Shown here one piece after another: positions 1 through 10,962 of a stretch of 64,000 nucleotides of DNA. The position numbers and the translations under genes are program-made. Source of the DNA: Hypholoma sublateritium FD-334 SS-4 (lineage: Eukaryota > Basidiomycota > Agaricomycetes > Agaricales > Strophariaceae). The stretch is from positions 4,435 to 68,434 of the forward strand of contig KN817606.1 of NCBI GenBank assembly GCA_000827495.1. Direction: 5' to 3'. The first letter of the stretch is position 1, and every line of letters begins with the position of its first letter. The notes under the pieces are model-generated. The model searched no databases. It was not told the DNA's origin and saw only the letters and a program-made list of their open reading frames with translations.

Positions 1-249
1 GAAGAAAGTCATTGGCACTGCTTGGAATTTCAAGTCGTCGGAGTAATTCTGCGGACACAAATGATGGTACATCCTGATAGACCTTTCCTTTCCCAATCCA
101 ATCCAAGACATCGGAGCTTGAGCTTGTAGATACCATTGAAATAACGAGCCGTTGCAAGTTTCAATTTATTGCAGAGTAGGGATGAAGTAGGGCGATAGTA
201 ATTTAGGATATGGAAATAAGGCAAGCCGACATTGTGAATACATTGAAAA

Positions 250-834
250 TATCCCCCGAGTGCCATTCTACTGGTGGCTCAGTGGCTCTTCGAGCTGATT
301 TCCACTATACAGCTCCCACAGCTGAATATTTGGCTTTAGTGGTCCATTTTGCATTGTTGACTTTTCGATGGCCCTGAACTTGTGGCTCACCGACACCGGC
401 TCAGCTCGGCAAGATGCCACTGGCTCAGTGGCTTTGGGTGGACAGGTATCTGACCCATATTCATACGGGCGACCCTCGGGTGGACAGAAATTTCTCACCT
501 TGAGCCTCAAAAGGTGACCTCGGCGGGTGGACACTGTTAAATTTTTTTCTGACTTTCAAGGCCAAAAGGATATGTTTTCGGGTGGACTGGTATCTGACAT
601 AATACGGTATTTTCCCGGGTCCTGCATCCAGGCATAGTGAGGTGTCATATGACTAGTGGCGCCCATGTCTGCAAGCCAGTGGAGGTCAGCGTCACTCTGG
701 AGGCCTGTAGAAGTGGATGTGGAGAGGGCACTTGCATTTCCAGCAAACTCCTTCTTGGGTTCCTTGTCTGTTTCATCCGCTTTCTTCGCTTTCTGGCCAC
801 CCCTCGGGCCATTGAGGCAATAGTTATGATACAA
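250..834 (-). mobile_element. Ty1/Copia retrotransposon remnant (gag-protease fragment)
   Basis: The minus-strand frame at 556-834 contains WLADMGATSHMTPH, which matches the Copia aspartic-protease start (usually W-x-x-D-T/S-G-A-T-S-H-M). It is preceded by a lysine-rich, serine-threonine linker typical of the Gag/protease junction. The frame stops soon after the protease motif, and the adjacent frame at 268-534 is open but unrecognisable. I found no integrase, reverse transcriptase or LTR pair, so this is a dead fragment. The catalytic triplet reads D-M-G rather than D-T-G or D-S-G, consistent with decay. The motif identification is fairly firm; the outer limits are guesses. Confidence 0.6.
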
Positions 835-965
835 AGTTATGATACAATTATGATATAGTTATGATATTGTGTTATGAAATAGTTATGATATGATATTATG
901 ATGTAGGAATGATATAGCAATGATATAGCACAATGAAATATAGTTATGATGTAGTTATGATACTG
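826..965. repeat. Degenerate AT-rich tandem repeat (ATAGTTATGAT-like)
   Basis: About a dozen imperfect copies of a 10-12 nt word of the type ATAGTTATGAT run head to tail directly upstream of the Copia fragment. Units differ by small indels. No coding potential is seen. Confidence 0.7.
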
Positions 966-1032
966 TCTCATATTTTCTCCTAGCAGCAAAGATATGGTTT
1001 TGCTTACAGTTTATGATAACAGATGGTAGGGA

Positions 1033-1951
1033 CTAGTGACAACTTACCGACGTTGATGAGTCAGATAAGTCAATCGGAGGGGCTGGGACAGCACCCAAAG
1101 CCAGGCCTGTGGTACCTTGAGAGGCAAGATAAACATAGGTACCACGGAGTGTAGCTGGCATGATCTGGGTCATCTTCTCAAGGTGAATCCATCTGTGATT
1201 CTTGAATGGTTTGGCAAGAGGATGGGACTTGAGAAAAGTCTCCCAGTGAGTCTCTATAGCTGGGGAGATATTAGCTCCGTGGGTATCACTCCAAGACCAG
1301 CCTGACTGGGCCTTGATATCCTGTATAACGCGCCAGATGTGATGCAACTGGTGAGCAATGAGGTGAGAAGAATGTAACAAAAATAGAACATGTTACGCAC
1401 CATAGTCCATTTATTTTGGGCTGATTTTTCCATCTTAAGCCCTCCCTTAGTTCGCAAAGCCTCTAAAGTTCCAACAACCCCATTGAATGTGGTGATTTTG
1501 AAGCTCTGGATGGATAGATACATGTTCAGTAGCCAGATAGTAGTCACATGACTGAGTCCATATGTTGCCCATTAGTTGTATTAGCTAATTGATTTACCTT
1601 TTGCTCTTGACCATCACTGGAGCCATGAATCCCTATGCTTGAGCTTGCATTAGTAGCTCCCCTTCTGAGGGTCAAACAGTCCTCCTGAGGGTCAAACAGG
1701 TCCTCCTGAGGGTCACACAGAACCTGCCTGGTCTGGCATTACTAGCACCATAGGCTTCAGGCAGCCCTCCTGCTGTCCTCTCCCCTGGTGCACACCTCAG
1801 GCTTGCCCTAGGTCTCTCCCAGGACTTCCCAACCTTCAGCCTGAAGACCCGAGCACCATGATGCTTATCCAGCAAGCGTCACAAAGAGGTACTCTATGAG
1901 AGTCTCCTCATTGGCTGATGTCCAGATTGATTGAGCAGTTTCTTTTGCCAT
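1033..1951 (-). pseudogene. Myb/SANT-like transposon-associated protein, broken
   Basis: A minus-strand start at 1951 gives MAKETAQSIWTSANEETLIEYL, the usual opening of fungal Myb/SANT-like (PF12776-type) proteins. Further downstream the frames at 1254-1547 (FNGVVGTLEALRTKGG) and 1033-1380 (SGWSWSDTHGANIS, then HWETFLKSHPLAKPF) supply the middle and end of the same domain. Intron-like junctions separate them, but 1640-1870 is occupied by short tandem repeats and unrelated sequence, so I cannot assemble one clean reading frame. Such proteins usually belong to DNA transposons or derive from them. I treat it as a disrupted gene; a functional gene with odd introns is possible. Confidence 0.5.
1660..1722. 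repeat. Three-copy ~20-bp tandem repeat
   Basis: Three head-to-tail units of the kind TCCTGAGGGTCAAACAG, the last with one substitution (CACACAG), lie inside the broken SANT-like gene. They may reflect local slippage or the edge of an insertion. Confidence 0.65.
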
Positions 1952-3201
1952 GGTGAGTGTGTAATGAGTGTGGGTATGTGCTCTCAAAATATGGGAGCAA
2001 TCGATCAGTTGGTTGTAGAGAAAACGAGAGTGTAGTGTGGGGAGTTCACGCACAATGAGAGGGATCAACAAGTACACAGCACGTCTCACGTCTGTCACAG
2101 ATCGTCACATTTGCACACGACCTTGCAGGCATGTGATCATAATCTGACAGCTTAATATGGTAATAATTCCGTCTGATAATACAGAATTATGTTTCTGAAT
2201 GCAGCCTTAGATAGCATGGTGTGCATGTCTACTGCACACATATCACATGGACATCTTTTCCAAGCCTTTTTTTTGTCTGTTTTGGCTCATATAGATTACT
2301 CCAAGTATCCATTGTAGTCTACAGTCTTTATATATACTTGATCCCCCTGAAATCCCTTCCTCAGTTGATTCTTACTTGATCACTGAGGTGAGATATATTT
2401 ACATTACTTTCATTCACTTGTTCTAACATACTCATAGCTATTCCTATTCCTATAGGTAGCTACGATGAATACTAAGTTGATTCTTACTTGATCACTGAGC
2501 TATTCCTGTTCCTATACACCTCACTAACATCACCAGACCTTCCCACAACATTTGTTGGTAGCCTCAAAGCAAGTCCAAAGATTTGCAAAACTACTTTGAT
2601 ACCATCTTTGTAGCACTCCAACTTTTACGCAATAGATACAGTGCATCCTCTCAAGCCAAAAATGTTTATGTATGTGATTCCTTTGAGTTGGGAGACTTCT
2701 GGTGCTGGTTAATTCCACACTCTTTTTATTTTCCCAGTGCTTACTCTTGCATCATTCTAATACCCTCTTTTTACTGCTTGTGCCACCACATCTATTTTAT
2801 TTTCTTGCTTCATGAAGCAAGAGACCTGCCTTTGCATACTATACATTGAACATTCCCCCATCTCACAGTATATAGTCATAGTCTCATATTAGTAAACACT
2901 GGATTGACACTGGAATCCTGATTTGAATAGTTACTTATATCAAAACATGAAAGCAATTTAGAATAAAATATTCATAGCCAGACACTCAGGGTCAATTGGA
3001 GGTAATTATAGACACTCTAATATTTGTCTAAGATATTTTTCACAGGCCCCAACATGAGATTTCCAAAAGATTGACTGAAAGGCCTATAAAATGACTGAAA
3101 CAGCCACTTAATGACCATTGTATGACTATAATTTACCCCACTATACCATCAACTGACTAACTCGTGACTAATCCCAACAAGCCTTTTTTACTGAGGGTTA
3201 C
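1952..3201. other. AT-rich intergenic stretch
   Basis: No credible gene is seen. The phrase TTGATTCTTACTTGATCACTGAG (shown in part) occurs twice, near 2366 and 2479, each followed by related text, so a short direct duplication of about 110-bp period is present. The remainder is AT-rich and has only short chance ORFs. Confidence 0.4.
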
Positions 3202-3204
3202 AAT

Positions 3205-3292
3205 AGGGACCCACAAAATTGGGCGCAGCGTCGCAGTTGCAGCGTCGCAGCCAGCTGCGACGCATGAGTCAGCGGCATTTTCGAAGTCCGCT
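3205..3292 (+). repeat. Harbinger left terminal inverted repeat
   Basis: This is an 88-bp arm matching the reverse complement of 6239-6326 with about two mismatches. It contains an internal repeat of GCAGCGTCGCAG and a short palindrome around CAGCTG, possible transposase-binding subrepeats. Confidence 0.9.
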
Positions 3293-3430
3293 GCACTGCC
3301 GCCTGTGACCATTGTGTGACCACACACGCCGCGACGCGCTTAACGCCAGCACACCACCTTCCTTTACCCGTTCCCAGCCTCTGTCAACTCCAATCTCACA
3401 CTCGTTTACACACTATTTCTATTTATACAT

Positions 3431-4739
3431 ATGTCTACTAAGAAAGCCTCTCGCAAGGCCTCCGAGCCCCAAATTGGGGCCATAAATTGGACGAACAACC
3501 TCGTTTGGGCATTGTTGGGTGAAATTGAAAAGGACAACAACTACCGTGTTCTATTCGGCAAAAGAGACCCATCTGAGGTGCGTTACAGTACAATTCATAG
3601 CTAGACAGCTTTATTAGACTAATACATTTGCAGAACACCAGTGGAGAAAGGAAATCCATGGTCTACAAGCGCATTGCTCAGGCTGTCCTCCCGGATTTGT
3701 TTGGAATCAATGCAAACACCATCCGTGACCGCATAAAGGCCAAGATTGAGATGTGAGCTAGGACTGTCTGTTTGTTCTCAGGTGCTAATCTTACTTGTCA
3801 GTCTCACGAAGACGTACGCTAGATTTGCTACGCGTTTATGTGCAACTGGCGAGGGAGTCACTGATGGTGACTCTCAATCAACAGAGAAGACTCTTGATTT
3901 CTACATCAGTGGGGAGGGCCCATGTGTTGAAACCCCTTATCATGCACGAAACATCTGGAGTAAGTGTCATCAGTATTTCATCTGGTGTTTTTCTGACTGT
4001 TCTCATAACTGCTAGATGAAATAGAGAAGGAATTCATCTTTTTTCCAGCTCTTCATCGTATTTTTGCCTCCCGCCCAAATGTGACACCTATTGTGGTGAC
4101 CACTGGTGCTGGTCCTCACAGAATGCAGACCGTTTGGGTCCAGCCCCCCGATGATAACAGTATGATTGATCCCGTCTTATTGGCTGAGGACAGAGCCACC
4201 ATAGCTGCCTCTCATACTCCAGCTGCCTCTCAGCCTCGTGTACGCAGTTTCGGGAATGATGCTACCAACACCCGTGAGCTTCGTATGTTCAATCAACTGA
4301 TGACCGATTCACTCACTAAATACAGAGACACCCACTCCTCGTCGTGGTCCCAAGCCTTCCATGGCCTCTCAGGAGGCTAGTGACAAAGCAAAGGTACCAC
4401 AAAAGCAGCCAAAGAAGCGAACCCTTGCTGATACTTTGGTGCAAATTCAGCGGTAGGTGTTTGATCATTATTTCCTTTGACTCTTTCATTAACTATTTTG
4501 TTAGTGAAAATATATCAGCGCTGAAAGCTCAGCGTGATACTCAGTTACTTCTTGATTTGCATAAGCAGATTACTGCTGAGGCTCGAGCTGGCATCTGGAC
4601 CCCTGCGCAGGCTCGGGAGAAACTGCTCCAGATTGAGACTGCCCAGGAGAATCCTCTGCCTCTCAAACGCCAGAAGACTGTTCGTTCTCCCAGTCCAGAT
4701 TGGCCATCTGAACTCGATAGTTCCGAAGAAGAACTGTAA
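3431..4739 (+). CDS. Harbinger accessory protein (SANT/Myb-like DNA-binding ORF)
   Basis: Spliced exons read 3431-3577, 3634-3752, 3802-3959, 4016 to about 4345, about 4373-4452 and 4505-4739. The product opens MSTKKASRKASEPQ, then has a helix-rich domain (WTNNLVWALLGEIEKDN; ERKSMVYKRIAQAVLPDLFG; IRDRIKAKIE) like the SANT-type proteins that fungal Harbinger elements carry. A proline-rich linker and a C-terminal basic segment (LPLKRQKTV) with an acidic tail follow. In known elements this partner binds DNA and helps import the nuclease. The frame changes near 4345-4373, where I find no normal-length intron, so there is either a frameshift or an intron I misplaced. The gene converges on the transposase. 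Confidence 0.65.
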
Positions 4740-4836
4740 TTGACAAGTAACTTCCTTTCCTCCTATTTCCTTTGATACCTTTGATACAAGTTTGATCTAA
4801 TATACCTTTACATACCCTAGTTCTATTACTATACCC

Positions 4837-6150
4837 CTAGCTATTGCGTACATTCCATAGTTCGTTGACTAGCTGTTGTCTTTTTGTGTTATTATTATCA
4901 TTATTGATTCCAACTGGTTCATCCTCCTGATATCCTAAGTCAATTTCTTCTTCAAGTCGTCCATGAGCAGGGAGAAAATACTGCACGGCTTGCTCTCCTT
5001 CAATGTCGATAACCAAGTTGTGAATGATGATGGCAACAGATATCCACTGACATGCATTGTGGTGATCATTGTTGGAGTTAATTGTGGCTCGGAGACCACG
5101 GAGGCACTGGAACCGTCCCTTGAGGGCACCCATACAGTGCTCAGATCGAACACGAATATGAGCAACCATTTTGTCAAACAAAGCATTCTTGGGATCAAGA
5201 GAGGCAGGTTTTTTGTGGACAGGAATGGTTCGAGAATTTACACTGTAAGCAGAGTCCACCCAAGCAAACTCTTCTCCAGAAAAAAGCCAGTCTGGATGCT
5301 TGATGGCAGCAGTGTCTTTGAACACAGTGGCATCATGAGCTGAGCCAGTTAACCCATGGGCATGATCTACAATACGAAGGTTGGATGGTATATTGCCAAC
5401 CTAGACATGGAAAAATGTGTCAGCTACTAATTAACTGCTATAATATGACTTGCGCACCTGAAGATTGAGACCGTAATTGGATTTACGAGTGTAATAGGCA
5501 TCTCCATTCTTTCCTGGTTTGCGGAAAAGAACAACAATAGTTCCATCATACATGAGCCATCCCTCACNCCATAGTCCCTTGAAACCAAGTTGGTCATCCA
5601 TGTACTTCTTCTCTACCTCCTTCTCCTCTGGTGTGAGCTGGCNTACAAATTTGTTGTGATGTGAGAGAATAGCCTTGAAGCACCGCTTTGTATAATTCTC
5701 GACAGAACCTTCCGAACAGCCAGCAATACGAGCNATATCCTCAATGCTCGCACCATTCCCATAGCGTCCCATGCGATAGAGGGTGACGGCCAACTGTAGC
5801 TCGACCGGTGCTTGGCTATGATTAGACTCGGATTGAAAGACTTCGTGATTTTTGATCAGATCAAGAAGCGCCGAGAAGACAGTGGGGGAAATTCGAAGCA
5901 TCGTGAGGAAACGTTGGTGATGAGTGGGATTGGCCGCAAAGTCCCAAGCTATGTCAAGGTTTCCTTTCTTTGGAACAGATTCTCGTTCCTTGAGATAGCG
6001 TGTACCCTCAATCAGCGAGAGGAAATCGATGGTTTGTTGGAAAGAATCCACTGCTTCCTCTAGAGTTTCTGGGGGATTAAAGACATTCTGGACCATAGTT
6101 GAGATAGCCAGAGCATTTATAAGCTTTTGTCTCTCCGTTTGCGAGGGCAT
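4837..6150 (-). CDS. PIF/Harbinger DDE transposase (nuclease)
   Basis: Two exons, 6150-5458 and 5400-4837, joined by a GTGCGC...TAG intron, give about 418 residues. An N-terminal helix-turn-helix region (LQLAVTLYRMGRYGNGASIED, ARIAGCSEGSVENYTKR) precedes the DDE_Tnp_4-type nuclease. The catalytic residues can be seen as D in YDGTIVV, D in WVDSAYSV and E in RSEHCMGALKGRF. The length and order match fungal Harbinger nucleases. Ambiguous bases give three unknown residues, otherwise the frame is intact. It acts on the 88-bp terminal repeats in the nucleus. The start at 6150 is the first ATG and sits about 90 bp inside the right repeat. Confidence 0.88.
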
Positions 6151-6238
6151 AGTGACTGAAGAAAGTGTAGATTTAAAGCTATCTACTTGGGATCTATGTT
6201 ATCTATGAGCGATCAATTACGGGCGTGACGGGTGGCTG

Positions 6239-6326
6239 AGCGGACTTCGAAAACGCCGCTGACTCATGCGTCGCAGCTGGCTGCGACGCTGCAACTGCGA
6301 TGCTGCGCCCAATTTTGTGGGTCCCT
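6239..6326 (-). repeat. Harbinger right terminal inverted repeat
   Basis: Inverted partner of 3205-3292. It ends TTTTGTGGGTCCCT and is followed by the AAT target duplication. Confidence 0.9.
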
Positions 6327-6645
6327 AATTGATACAAAACTACCTTTATCCAGCCCAAATCAAGCCCAAATCTTCACACCTAAAGATAGTAGCACAACAA
6401 GCCTAGCGCATTATGCAAATCCATACTACATAAAATGTATACCATGAGTGGGGGTGTAAGTGCAGCAAACAACAAAAGCAGAACATGAGCGGAGGGGGGT
6501 GCGGGGGAGGGGGGGGCAAATGCAGTGCAGACACAAGCAAAAACTAGGCAATAGGCAAATAAGAATAGCACGAGTAAGTAGTAAGCAGGCGCGAACAGGT
6601 CGCTATCCAAGATACTTTTGGTTCATCCAGCCTCCTCACGCGCGC

Positions 6646-8629
6646 CTAGTACCCGCCCATCCCGCCCATACCTCCCATGCCGCCCATCCCACCCATCCCA
6701 CCGCCCATCCCGCCCGTCTTCTCCTCCTCCGGCGCATCAACAATACACGCCTCGCTCGTCGTCAACAAACTCGCCACGCCGCTCGCGTCCACCAGCGCCG
6801 TGCGCACGACCTTCAGCGGGTCGACAATCCCCGCGGCGACCATGTCCACGTACTCGCCCCGCGCCGCGTCGTACCCCCACCCGAACTTGTCGTCCGCGCC
6901 GTACGTCCTCAGCAGCGTGCCGATGATCACCGACGCCTCCTCGCCCGCGTTCGCCAGGATCGCGCGCGCAGGCGTCGTCAGCGCGCGGCGGATGATCGCG
7001 ACGCCGAGCTCCTGGTCGAAGTTCGCGGTGTGGATGGGCGTCGCGGTGGGCGACACGGGCGACGCCGTCGAGCCCGCGCCGGACGACGGGGTGGTGGTCG
7101 CGAGCTGCAGGGACGCCTTGAGCAGCGCGACGCCGCCGCCGGGGAGGATGCCCTCCTCGACCGCGGCGCGGGTCGCGTTCAGCGCGTCGTCGTACCGGTC
7201 CTTCTTCTCGCCGACCTCGACCTCGGACGAGCCGCCGACCTTGATGACGGCGACGCCGCCGCTGAGCTTCGCGAGGCGCTCCTGCAGCTTGCTCCTGTCG
7301 AACTCGGAGGTGCTGGGGTCCGCGATGATGGAGCGGATCTGCTCGCAGCGCGCGGCGATGGCGTCCTTGCTGCCCGAGCCGTTGAGGACGATGGTGTCGT
7401 CCTTGGTGATGGTGATGCTGCCGGTGGAGCCGAGCATGTCGACGGTGGCGCGCTCGAGCTTGATGTCGAGCTCGTCGGTGAAGACGGTTCCGCCGGTGAG
7501 GATGGCAAGGTCACCGAGGATACTCTTGCGGTTGTCGCCGAAGCCAGGGGCCTTGACGGCGGCGACCTGGAGCTGGCCACGGAGCTTGTTGAGGATACAC
7601 GCGGCGAGGGCCTCACCGTCGATGTCCTCGGCAATGATTATGAGGGGGCGGCGGGCCTGAGCAGCAGCCTCAAGGGTGGGAAGGATGTCCTGGAGGAGGG
7701 AAATCTTCTTCTCGGACAAGAGGATGTAGGGCTTCTCGAACTCGACTTTCTGGGCCTTGACGTCGGTGACAAAGTAGGGGGAGATGAAGCCACGGTCGAA
7801 GCGCATGCCCTCCGTGATTTCGATCTCGTCTTCGATGGTGCGTCCCTCCTTGACGGTGATGACGCCCTCCTTGCCGACCTTCTCCATGGCCTGGGCAATA
7901 AGGTTACCGACGTGAGTATCACCGTTGGCAGAGATGGTGGCGACCTGGGCGATCTCAGCAGTGGTGGTAATCGTCTTTGTGTGGGAGGAAAGGAAGGCGA
8001 CGACGCGGTCAACGGCAGCCTGGGAACCACGGCGCAGGTCCATGGGGTTGCACCCGGCTGCGACGTTCTTCACACCTTCGGAGTAGATGGCGCGGGCCAG
8101 CACAGTGGCGGTAGTCGTACCATCTCCAGCAATCTCGTTCGTCTTGGAGGCGACGTCCTGGACGAGGCTGAGGGACAGCATGAGTCAGCAAGTGCGAGAA
8201 CACAGAATGAAAAAAAAATACCGAGCTCCGAGGTTCTCGAACTTGTCTTTGAGGGTAATGGCCTTTGCCACGGTGACACCGTCTACGAGGATGGATGAGT
8301 AAATGTATACAAGATAGACGGCGGTGACGTACCTTTGGTGATTTTGGGTCCGCCGAAGGCTTGTTCGATGATGACATTGCGGCCTGGAAGGACTCTGTCA
8401 GTACACTGCACAAGAGCTACGACGCGTTGGACATACCTTTAGGACCGAGAGTCACTTGAACAGCGTTGGCGAGGACGTCGACACCCTTGAGGATGCTTGC
8501 GCGCCCATCGTTGGAAAACTTAATGTCCTTGTGGGCGTTGCGGGTGAGGACGGGAGCAGCGGAGGCCTTGGAGGCCTTTGCGGCTGCGCGACGGAGGGAG
8601 CGGGCGGAGGTGTTGGAAAGACGGTGCAT
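6646..8629 (-). CDS. HSP60: Mitochondrial chaperonin HSP60 (GroEL-type)
   Basis: Four exons, 8629-8437, 8383-8333, 8282-8222 and 8167-6646, give about 608 residues. The N-terminus [20 protein letters not shown] is arginine- and serine-rich without acidic residues, a mitochondrial presequence. GroEL signatures follow: TLGPKGRNVI, the ATP-binding DGVTVAK and [12 protein letters not shown], and the equatorial GGGVALL. The product ends in GGM repeats, as class I chaperonins do. It folds imported proteins in the matrix as a double heptamer with HSP10. Introns cluster in the first 200 codons, leaving one long last exon. The 612-aa plus-strand ORF over it is an antisense shadow produced by GC-rich codon use. 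Confidence 0.97.
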
Positions 8630-8894
8630 GGTGGTGGGGAGAGCGGAGGAAGACGTGTCTCGCTCTTTTTCCCGCCAGCAGAAAAATCTAGAAGGTCACA
8701 TGACCCTGCCTTCCCGTCCCGCTAATTCCGACCCACATAAAATAATTCACCGACTGAGGCGACGTGATGTCCGTTCCTCTGTGTCTTTCCATGGACATTT
8801 TCTAGGTATCCACATACGCCCCATGGACGGACTCGCGCCTTTCCCTCCGATTTATGTAAACATTATATGACCAACGTCCAAGTCCACATGAATA
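8630..8894. promoter_or_regulatory. Probable HSP60 promoter region
   Basis: This lies directly upstream of the HSP60 start. A heat-shock element of clustered GAA/TTC blocks is suggested by GTGTCTTTCCATGGACATTTTC and neighbours, but I cannot define a clean nGAAn array. No gene is seen here. Confidence 0.35.
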
Positions 8895-9377
8895 GCAAGA
8901 ATGTTATGCAGAGCAGTATGCAGTCGCTGACTATAAGGTGGATCACTTCCGCCCCGTCCGAATCGTCATCCACAATAACCGGCGGCGCCTTCTTCCCGCG
9001 CGCACAGGCCGCACCGGCGACTCCGCCTCTGACCGCAGCGTCATCGGCTCGGCCTCCGCCTCACTCGCCCCCGCCCCCGCCGCCCTCGCACCGTCGTCCA
9101 CGTCCATATCGTCGTCCGAGTCCAGGAACAGCGCATGCGTCTTCGGCGCCGCCTTCGCCCTGACCGCCGCCTTCTTCGGCGCCGCGGACGCCTTGCGCGC
9201 CGGCGTTGGCGTGGCGTCCTCGCCCTCCGACTCGAGCGCAGAGCGCGCGCGCGCGCCTTCGCCCTCGCCTTGCGCGGGGGTGCGTCCTGCGAGTCGTCTC
9301 CGAACTGCGTCTGCGCCTGGCTGTTGAAGATCGCATTCTGCGACTGCGACTGCCCCCGCGACGCGCCGCCCTTCCAC
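8895..9377 (-). pseudogene. Truncated copy of the NBS1 last exon and 3' flank
   Basis: Minus-strand sequence reads SALESEGEDATPTPARKASA, LFLDSDDDMDVDDGARAAG and EAEAEPMTL, almost the same as the NBS1 C-terminal coding exon at 10963-11456. The match runs from 3' untranslated text (AGCAAGAATGTTATGCAGAGCAG here, AGCAAGAATATTAAGCAGAGCAG at 10910) to the first codons of that exon and stops there. Relative to the parent it has indels that break the frame at both ends; for example the FKGFKG tail is lost. No start or upstream NBS1 exons are present. It is a decayed segmental duplicate in the same orientation about 2 kb downstream of its parent. Confidence 0.85.
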
Positions 9378-9508
9378 CGTTCCCTGCTTACCGCTGTCTC
9401 CCGCCTGCCGCTCAGTGAGTGGAATCCGCACATAGATTGCTGCGAGCTCACGGACTTTACAGCGGCGCCTCCTCGCCATCCTACATCGCATCCAAGGAGC
9501 TTACTTGA

Positions 9509-10340
9509 CGTGCTCACAGCGCAGCTGACGTGGCGCACCGTGGCGCACAACACACAGGACTTGCACAAGACGGCCGTAGCGCCGTCGCACCCGCCGCCTT
9601 CGAGTCTCGACGGTAAGCGGGTCTTGTCGAGCACTGTGCAGTGTGCGCGTCGTGGGCTAATCCGCGCGCTTCGCACAGTATCCGCCCTCCTTTCTGCCGT
9701 CGCCTACCTGCCGTGCTGTAAATGACATCCATACAGGAAGATCCGCTGGGAACTCACGTACCTCGCGGGAGCATCTCCTCACCGCCCGAAATCGCATCCG
9801 GTGAGTTTAAGTGCCCTGATCGCAGAGTACCGCGGCTGACGCGACATGTGCATAATCCACAGAAGCGCCGTCGCGGCCTCGACGATGTCGGCATGGTGAG
9901 TGACCTCGTCGGTCACTGCGCACCGCGGGCTAATACATGCATCACAGACTCTGTGGGTGCGCTCAGAGGGCGCTTGCTCCAGTGCGCCGCTATTGGGGAA
10001 CTGCTCCTCGTCGAGCGAGACTTACCAGGGGCTCAGTCTCGAGGTCCTGAGGCGCCGGTACGTCACGTACACTCCCATCCACGTTCGCGGCGCTCATGGG
10101 AGCGCATGACAGGATGCCATGCCGGAGGCACTCCGCCATGTACGCCTACATTACGGCGTGCACAGCGTCTCTGGGCTCCTCTGGCGCCTCCCGCGGTGTG
10201 TCAGCACATTTACGACGTGCATGCGCTGGAATTAGCGCCCGTCTCAAGGAGGGGGGCGTCGCATGCCGCCGAGGAACTCCCACCGCGGGGAGCTGCTGCG
10301 TCGCGCATTCTCTGGGACTTGTGGGGGCTCATATGAGTAG
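9509..10340 (+). CDS. Candidate intron-rich orphan gene
   Basis: No known family is recognised. Four consecutive introns with near-perfect consensus can be drawn: 9613 to about 9737, 9801-9862, 9896-9947 and 10058-10112, with a further GTGTGT...AAG at 10196-10248. Donors are GTAAGC, GTGAGT, GTGAGT, GTACGT, with CTAAT or CTGAC branch points. Splicing them keeps one open frame through AAFESRR, KIRWELTYLAG, KRRRGLDDVGM, SETYQGLSLEVLRRR and HSAMYAYITACTASLG, ending at 10340. The start is not resolved; a stop lies just upstream of 9509. GC-rich text makes long frames cheap, so openness alone is weak. It could be a non-coding spliced transcript or a decayed gene. Confidence 0.3.
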
Positions 10341-10909
10341 ATGTGACAAGTGAGCGTCGCACTCCCCGTGTGTTGCGCGTCAACATGCACCCCGGTCAAC
10401 TCGGTGCGCTCTCCCTCACACAAGCGCCGCGCCGCATTTTCGTTGCCGTTGATCCCCCTGACTTTTGTCGACGGGTGCGCGCCGGCGATACCGTGGAATT
10501 GGACGGTGCGCGTTGATGTGCTCCCGGGCGGCAACTTTCTGGCTGGCTCTGGTACCTCTAAGAGTATTTTTGAGTATTTCTAACAGATGCGCGTGGCACT
10601 CGCCGTGCGATTAACGGGCGCGCGCCGAGGTGCATCCCGGAGCTCCCTCCGCGCTATGGCTCATGCAACCGCCGCGCCGCGGTGCTGACACTCTTCCCAG
10701 TATTCAAAAGCCTTCCCATGCCTTATACACGGCTGCGAGACGGCGATTCCCCCGCGATAGACAGTCCGCGTCGACATGGGATTTTACCTGCCAGAGGTAT
10801 GGGTTATTGGGTATGGGATTGGGCCAAAAATCCCCGCCAACCAACTCGGTGGACGTGATTTTCTATGGGTTATAGTAGGTTATGGGATTTAGCAGGTTCG
10901 ACTGTAGCA
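10341..10909. repeat. Intergenic stretch with a diverged ~230-bp duplication
   Basis: No gene is supported. Text around 10352-10435 (CGTCGCACTCCCCGTG ... AAGCGCCGCGCCGCA) resembles 10583-10675 (CGTGGCACTCGCCGTG ... AACCGCCGCGCCGCG), so part of this block is an old tandem duplication. Low-complexity GGGTTATGGG-like words occur near 10800-10890. Confidence 0.4.
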
Positions 10910-10962
10910 AGAATATTAAGCAGAGCAGTATGCAGTAGCTGACTAGTTAAATAAAAGGTAGA

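Larger units (their letters stand above)
3205..6326. mobile_element. Complete PIF/Harbinger DNA transposon
   Basis: The element is bounded by 88-bp terminal inverted repeats (3205-3292 and 6239-6326) that differ at about two positions and begin AGGGACCCACAAAATTGGGC. A 3-bp target duplication, AAT, flanks it at 3202-3204 and 6327-6329. Inside are two convergent genes: a plus-strand SANT-like accessory protein and a minus-strand DDE nuclease. That two-gene layout and the 3-bp duplication are hallmarks of the PIF/Harbinger superfamily. High TIR identity and open frames suggest recent activity. Three N bases fall in the nuclease. Confidence 0.9.

Noticed and set aside
826..965. CRISPR-like array
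   Set aside because: Units are 10-12 nt, degenerate and without spacers; an ordinary AT satellite in a eukaryote.
6460..8298. 612-codon plus-strand ORF
   Set aside because: It is exactly antisense to HSP60 and rich in R, D, A and G from GC-rich third positions; no domain.
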